This document shows positions 60,264-64,000 of a stretch of DNA of 64,000 bases, in pieces. The number at the start of each line of letters is the position of its first letter. Position 1 is the first letter of the stretch. This DNA is from Singulisphaera sp045290345 (GTDB lineage: Bacteria > Planctomycetota > Planctomycetia > Isosphaerales > Isosphaeraceae), in NCBI RefSeq assembly GCF_045290345.1, contig NZ_CP155447.1, positions 4,526,001 to 4,590,000 on the forward strand. Reading direction: 5' to 3'. The notes under the pieces are model-generated. The model worked only from the letters and a program-made list of their open reading frames with translations, ran no database searches and was not told where the DNA came from. A program made the position numbers and the translations under genes.

Positions 60264-62204
60264 CTAAGGCGTGCCCAGCAGTCGATCGACCGACTCCACG
60301 GCGATGGGGTGGTAGAACGGTCTCGCCTTGGCGTAGATCGCTCTGGCGCGAGTTGTTCCTTCCGCGGTTTTCTTCAGTTCGCCGTAGAGCGGCATTAAGA
60401 ACTTTCGGCGGCCGATCGAGGTGAGAAACTCCTCGATCCGCGCGTCTGCCGGCGAGTAGTGATTGCGGATCGCCATCAACAACCATTGCTGCGTGATCTC
60501 AGAGTTCCCCGTGGCGGTCAGCGCGAAGGCCTTGTCGAGCGCGGTCATTTTTTCCGGAGGCAACTCCAAGGGGAGCGCTTGCAGAAAGTGGAGCCACTCA
60601 TGAGTCGACCAGCCCTGGGTGGCCAGTTGTTCCGCGGAAGACTTGCCATCGATCCAGTCTTGCGCCGCGGTAGCCACTACGGTGAAGCGTGACGACTTTG
60701 GTTCCGGAAAGCCGGGTGGCAGCCCTGGTTCGTGGAGCCAGGCCTGAACGTTGAGCTTCGCAGCCGCGGCCGGGTCGGTCTGGAGGAGTTGGTCTTGGAG
60801 GTAGCGCTCGAACTCGGCGGTCGTAATACTTTGAAAGGCGAAATGGTCGAAGTAAGCTCGAAGAAACGCATCGAATCGCTCTCGACCGAACGCATGCTCG
60901 ATGGTCGTCAGAAACAGGGCCCCTTTTTCGTAAGGAATCCGAGTCATCCCGTCATCGGGGTCGCGGTCGGAGAGATCGATATGAAGGACCTGGTCGCGAG
61001 GGGGAAACGCGGCCAGTTCTTCGCGCAGTTCACGAAGACCGAGGACGGCTTCCATCGCCGCTCGGTCCGGGCCGAAGACGTCTTCGACGATCCGACGTTC
61101 GAGGTAAACGGTGAAGCCCTCGTTGAGCCAGAAATCACGCCAGGTGGCATTCGTCACAAGATTGCCCGACCACGAATGCGCCAGCTCATGGGCCACGAGG
61201 GAGACCAACGAGCGATCCCCCGCGAGGATCGTCGGAGTGGCGAATGTCAGCTTGGGATTTTCCATTCCGCCGAACGGAAAGCTCGGAGGCAAGACGAGCA
61301 GGTCGTACCGCCCCCAACGATACGGACCAAATCGGGTTTCGACCGCCTTGATCATCGCTTCGGTATCGACGAACTCACTCGCAGCCGCGGCGACAACCGA
61401 CGGTTCGGCGTAGGTGCCCGTACGAGGGCTGAGCGCCCGAAACGCGAGGTCACCAACGGCCAACGCAATCAAGTACGGAGGGATCGGCTGGGTCATCTCG
61501 AAGCGAGCGCCTGCCTGCCCTGCTTGACCTGCTTGACCTGCTAAATGGTCAGCACTCATGACAGCGCTGAGGCCTTCGGGAACGTGAATCGTTGCGGCAT
61601 AAGTGATCCGCACCCCTGGCGAGTCCTGGAGGGGAATCCAGGATCGGGCATGGATCGCCTCGGATTGGGTGAAGAGGAACGGCTTCTTCCGCCCCGCCGT
61701 TCGCGGTGGATCGAGCCATTGCAAGGCGCTGGCGGTGGGAGCGGTCCGGTAAGTCACTTGGACCCGGGTCGCCTGATCCGGCACAAAAATCCTCAGGCGG
61801 GTCCCCAGGAGACGTTCCCATTTCAACTCAGACTCAGGACGAGCGGGGTTAGCTGCTTCGTGACCAAGCTCGAAGCGAACCTCGTGCATTGCATCATCAT
61901 TCCCACCCGCCGTTACACGTTCGATCTTGAGATCGCGCGTATCGAGATCGAGTGGGGTCCCTGGAGGACATCCCGGCATCCTTCGGAACGCGAGCGTAGC
62001 CGTCCCCTGCAGTTCCTTCTTCTCGAAGTCGACACTCAGGTCGAGTTCAACCCGACTCACCCGAACCTGCTCCGGGTTCCCCAGGGAATGCAGGTCGCGT
62101 TCCGCCGGTTTGCTTGTAACCACCTGGCCGGCATCGACCACCTGGTCGAAACCGATCAAAACCAGCATGATCATTCCCGTCGCTGCAATCATTCCGATCG
62201 GCAT
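60264..62204 (-). CDS. M1-family aminopeptidase (leukotriene A4 hydrolase-like)
   Basis: Zinc metallopeptidase of 646 residues that removes N-terminal residues. The signature VAHELAHSWSGN (HExxH) is followed by the third ligand Glu in LNEGFTVYLERR; the exopeptidase motif is FPFGGMENPKLTF. A hydrophobic N-terminal segment (about 5-20) suggests export or anchoring. A short Ala-Gly-Gln repeat (AGQAGQAGQAGA) encoded by a 9-bp tandem interrupts the N-terminal domain. The helical C-terminal domain (about 480-640) resembles LTA4 hydrolase. The MetE-like gene follows after 52 bases. Confidence 0.92.
   Translation of the reverse strand: MPIGMIAATGMIMLVLIGFDQVVDAGQVVTSKPAERDLHSLGNPEQVRVSRVELDLSVDFEKKELQGTATLAFRRMPGCPPGTPLDLDTRDLKIERVTAGGNDDAMHEVRFELGHEAANPARPESELKWERLLGTRLRIFVPDQATRVQVTYRTAPTASALQWLDPPRTAGRKKPFLFTQSEAIHARSWIPLQDSPGVRITYAATIHVPEGLSAVMSADHLAGQAGQAGQAGARFEMTQPIPPYLIALAVGDLAFRALSPRTGTYAEPSVVAAAASEFVDTEAMIKAVETRFGPYRWGRYDLLVLPPSFPFGGMENPKLTFATPTILAGDRSLVSLVAHELAHSWSGNLVTNATWRDFWLNEGFTVYLERRIVEDVFGPDRAAMEAVLGLRELREELAAFPPRDQVLHIDLSDRDPDDGMTRIPYEKGALFLTTIEHAFGRERFDAFLRAYFDHFAFQSITTAEFERYLQDQLLQTDPAAAAKLNVQAWLHEPGLPPGFPEPKSSRFTVVATAAQDWIDGKSSAEQLATQGWSTHEWLHFLQALPLELPPEKMTALDKAFALTATGNSEITQQWLLMAIRNHYSPADARIEEFLTSIGRRKFLMPLYGELKKTAEGTTRARAIYAKARPFYHPIAVESVDRLLGTP
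61521..61543. repeat. 9-bp tandem repeat inside the M1 peptidase gene
   Basis: The unit CTGCTTGAC occurs twice (61521-61529, 61530-61538), followed by the first 5 bases of a third unit (61539-61543). It encodes repeated Ala-Gly-Gln and keeps the frame. Confidence 0.75.
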
Positions 62205-62759
62205 AACCTGGACCTTCCGGGAAACGATGGCGGTATCGACGCCTGAGGCGTTGGGGAGACCTATTCGCTGAATCTAACGGAGTTCGCGAGCCATCACCAC
62301 CATTTCCACTACTGGTTATCCGGGGCCTATACTGATCCCAGGAAAGAACGACCGCAATTGCTGGCCTCGACTGCTCGAAGGCAACGTCCGATCGGGGACT
62401 TGAAAAATTGATCCAAAATAGCGCCAACGCTGATTGCATTAATGCCGTATGTCACAGTAAGTTGACGATTCTTGTTGAACATTGGCGTGATACTTATCTG
62501 CCAATCGCCTAGTTGACCCTCCGCGTTCGCTCTTGAGTTTGAACTCCTGCCACCCGCTTGCCTGGCCAATCCCTTGATCTGGCTTGCAGTTCAATGGGAT
62601 TGGTGATTGAACCCTCCGCGATAACGTTGCAGACGAGACAAAAGGTCGTACCGTAACTTGTCGAGTCGGGCGATCGGAGGATCGGTAGGGCGAAGGCACG
62701 TCCTTCGGCCTTGGCATGGGATCGCACGACCTCGTAATTCTCACCAAAGGAGACCATCG
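62205..62759. other. Divergent intergenic region between M1 peptidase and DUF1501 genes
   Basis: The longest gene-free stretch in the window. It must contain the promoters of both genes. A mildly AT-rich portion lies at 62400-62500, including TTGACG at 62462-62467, but no good -10 box at proper spacing. AAGGAGA at 62747-62753 is the ribosome site of the DUF1501 gene. No coding frame was convincing. Confidence 0.45.
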
Positions 62760-64000
62760 ATGGCAGATGCCTACCTGAGCGGCCCTTTCAGTCGCCGAGG
62801 ATTTCTGACGGTCGGCTCGATGGGCTTCGGCCTGACCCTGGGCGAGCTCTTCAGGTTAAAGGCGAAGGCCGACCTGAAGACCTATGCGCCGATTGCCGCC
62901 AAGGCCGACTCGGTGATCCACATCTTCCTGCCTGGGGGAATCGCCCACCAGGAGACGTTCGATCCCAAGCCGTTCGCGCCCATCGAGTATCGAGGCGAGC
63001 TCAACTCGATCGCGACCAAGATTGAAGGGGAATCGTTCTCCGAGACCCTGCCCAAGACGGCCCAGATCGCCGACAAGATCACGGTGATCCGCTCGATGAC
63101 GCATGGTGAAGCAGCCCACGAGCGGGGCACGCACAACATGTTCACGGGCTATCGGCCCAGCCCTGCTCTCCAGTATCCGAGCATCGGCAGCGTGGTCTCA
63201 CACGAGTACGGACCCCGGAATAACCTACCTCCCTACGTCTGCATCCCGAGCATCCCCAACGAGTATGCGGGAACCGGCTATCTGAGTTCTTCCTTCTCGC
63301 CGTTCAGCCTGGGAAGCGATCCTGCGGCGGGTGGGTTCAAGGTTCAGGACCTGAACCTGCCCAATGGCATTGATGATTCGCGATTCGCAACCCGGCGCAA
63401 TATTCTCGGGGCGGTCAACGATCACTTTGCGAAGAAGGAAAAGAGCGACGGTCTGGAGGCGATGGATACGTTCTACGATCGCGCTTACAGCCTCATCAGC
63501 TCTCAGAAAGCGCGTGAGGCTTTTAACATCGACGCCGAGCCCGCCGCACTCCGTGACGCTTACGGTCGGAACGCAGCCGGACAGCGGATGTTGATGGCCC
63601 GGCGACTCGTCGCCGCGGGTGCCCGCCTGGTCTGCCTGCAATACGGCAGTTGGGACTTGCACACCGGCATTGCAGCGAGCATGAAGGGACAAATGCCCGC
63701 CTTCGATCAGGCCTACGCCGCGCTGATCACCGACCTGGATCAGACCGGTTTGCTCGACCGCACCCTGGTCATGGTCTCGAGCGAGTTTGGGCGGACTCCC
63801 AAGATCAACAAGGATGCCGGGCGCGACCACTGGCCCAAGGTCTTCAGCGTGGTCCTCGCCGGTGGTGGAGTGAAGAGGGCTATATCCATGGGGCCTCAAA
63901 CGCCACGGCCAGCGAGCCCGACCGGGATCCGATCGGCCCCGAGGATTTGGCGACGACGGTTTACCACCAGCTCGGCATCGTCGCCGACAAGGAACTGATG
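62760..64000 (+). CDS. DUF1501 protein, partial at window edge, with frameshift
   Basis: A second DUF1501 protein with a twin-arginine-like leader (FSRRGFLTVGSMGFG). Blocks include SVIHIFLPGGIAHQETFDPKP, HERGTHNMFTGYRPSP and VSSEFGRTPKINKDAGRDH. The start ATG has AAGGAGA about 6 bases upstream. After GGGVKR the frame breaks at a GGG run (63877-63879): restoring one G gives GYIHGASNATASEPDRDP and the normal C-terminal DLATTVYHQLGI, continuing to the window end. The current frame after KR is not native. It is divergent from the M1 peptidase gene; its usual DUF1549/DUF1553 partner, if present, is outside the window. Confidence 0.9.

Noticed and set aside
62462..62494. Possible sigma-70 promoter TTGACG...GATACT
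   Set aside because: The spacing between the boxes is about 21 bases, too long for a standard promoter.
1..64000. CRISPR array, tRNA, rRNA, prophage or plasmid origin
   Set aside because: No regularly spaced repeats, no cloverleaf-type T-loop sequence and no phage or replication genes were noticed; gene content is ordinary chromosomal.

Overview
The window looks like a chromosomal piece of a planctomycete, most likely Isosphaeraceae (Singulisphaera/Isosphaera-like). This is inferred from gene content: paired DUF1549/DUF1553 and DUF1501 proteins, PVC-type heme-binding dehydrogenases with C-terminal cytochrome c motifs, many secreted sulfatases, DUF1080 hydrolases, and an ECF sigma factor of the Rhodopirellula/Verrucomicrobium type coupled to a FecR protein. 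The DNA is GC-rich and about 90% coding. No rRNA, tRNA or CRISPR array was seen.

Layout. 1-1.2 kb: right part of an IS200/IS605-type element with tnpB, its right-end hairpin and a probable reRNA. 1.4-11.7 kb: mostly single housekeeping and accessory genes on both strands (frameshifted unknown gene, aldo/keto reductase, STAS protein, exported methyltransferase, YiiX-like lipoprotein, DUF2127, OGFr-like, cupin, glucose dehydrogenase-like MDR, gamma carbonic anhydrase coupled to an SGNH hydrolase). 11.9-17.1 kb: two sulfatases and an exported transglutaminase-like protein. 17.1-29.3 kb, minus strand: secreted degradation block with a ceramidase-like protein coupled to a PVC dehydrogenase, a double DUF1080 protein with an alpha/beta hydrolase, and a DUF1501/DUF1553 pair. 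29.6-31.6 kb: sigma factor and FecR gene overlapping by 4 bp, divergent from the DUF1553 gene. 31.8-39.1 kb, minus strand: a giant CehA/McbA-PVC dehydrogenase-cytochrome gene broken by a frameshift, a phosphatidylcholine synthase-like enzyme and an APC permease. 39.5-45.4 kb, plus strand: beta-hydroxylase, rhomboid protease, TIM-barrel isomerase, GT2 and typA. 45.5-55.0 kb, minus strand: sugar-handling block (two TIM-barrel epimerase/isomerase proteins, Gfo/Idh/MocA oxidoreductase, ManA-like cupin, xylulokinase, UlaG-like hydrolase) with a GT39 enzyme. 55.2-62.2 kb: small lipoproteins, CPA2 antiporter, MetE-C-like protein, M1 peptidase. 62.8 kb to the end: a second DUF1501 protein, cut by the window edge.

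Functionally, much of the window fits degradation of complex, often sulfated, glycans: exported sulfatases, esterases and keto-sugar hydrolases outside the cytoplasm, redox proteins with cytochrome domains, and intracellular sugar epimerases, oxidoreductases and a kinase.

The most striking cross-window pattern is five apparent single-base indels, all at short G or C runs, each breaking an otherwise intact gene. They look more like sequence errors than real gene decay. The most unusual gene is the CehA/McbA-PVC dehydrogenase-cytochrome fusion, about 1,585 residues after repair. I found no clearly new defence or mobile system.
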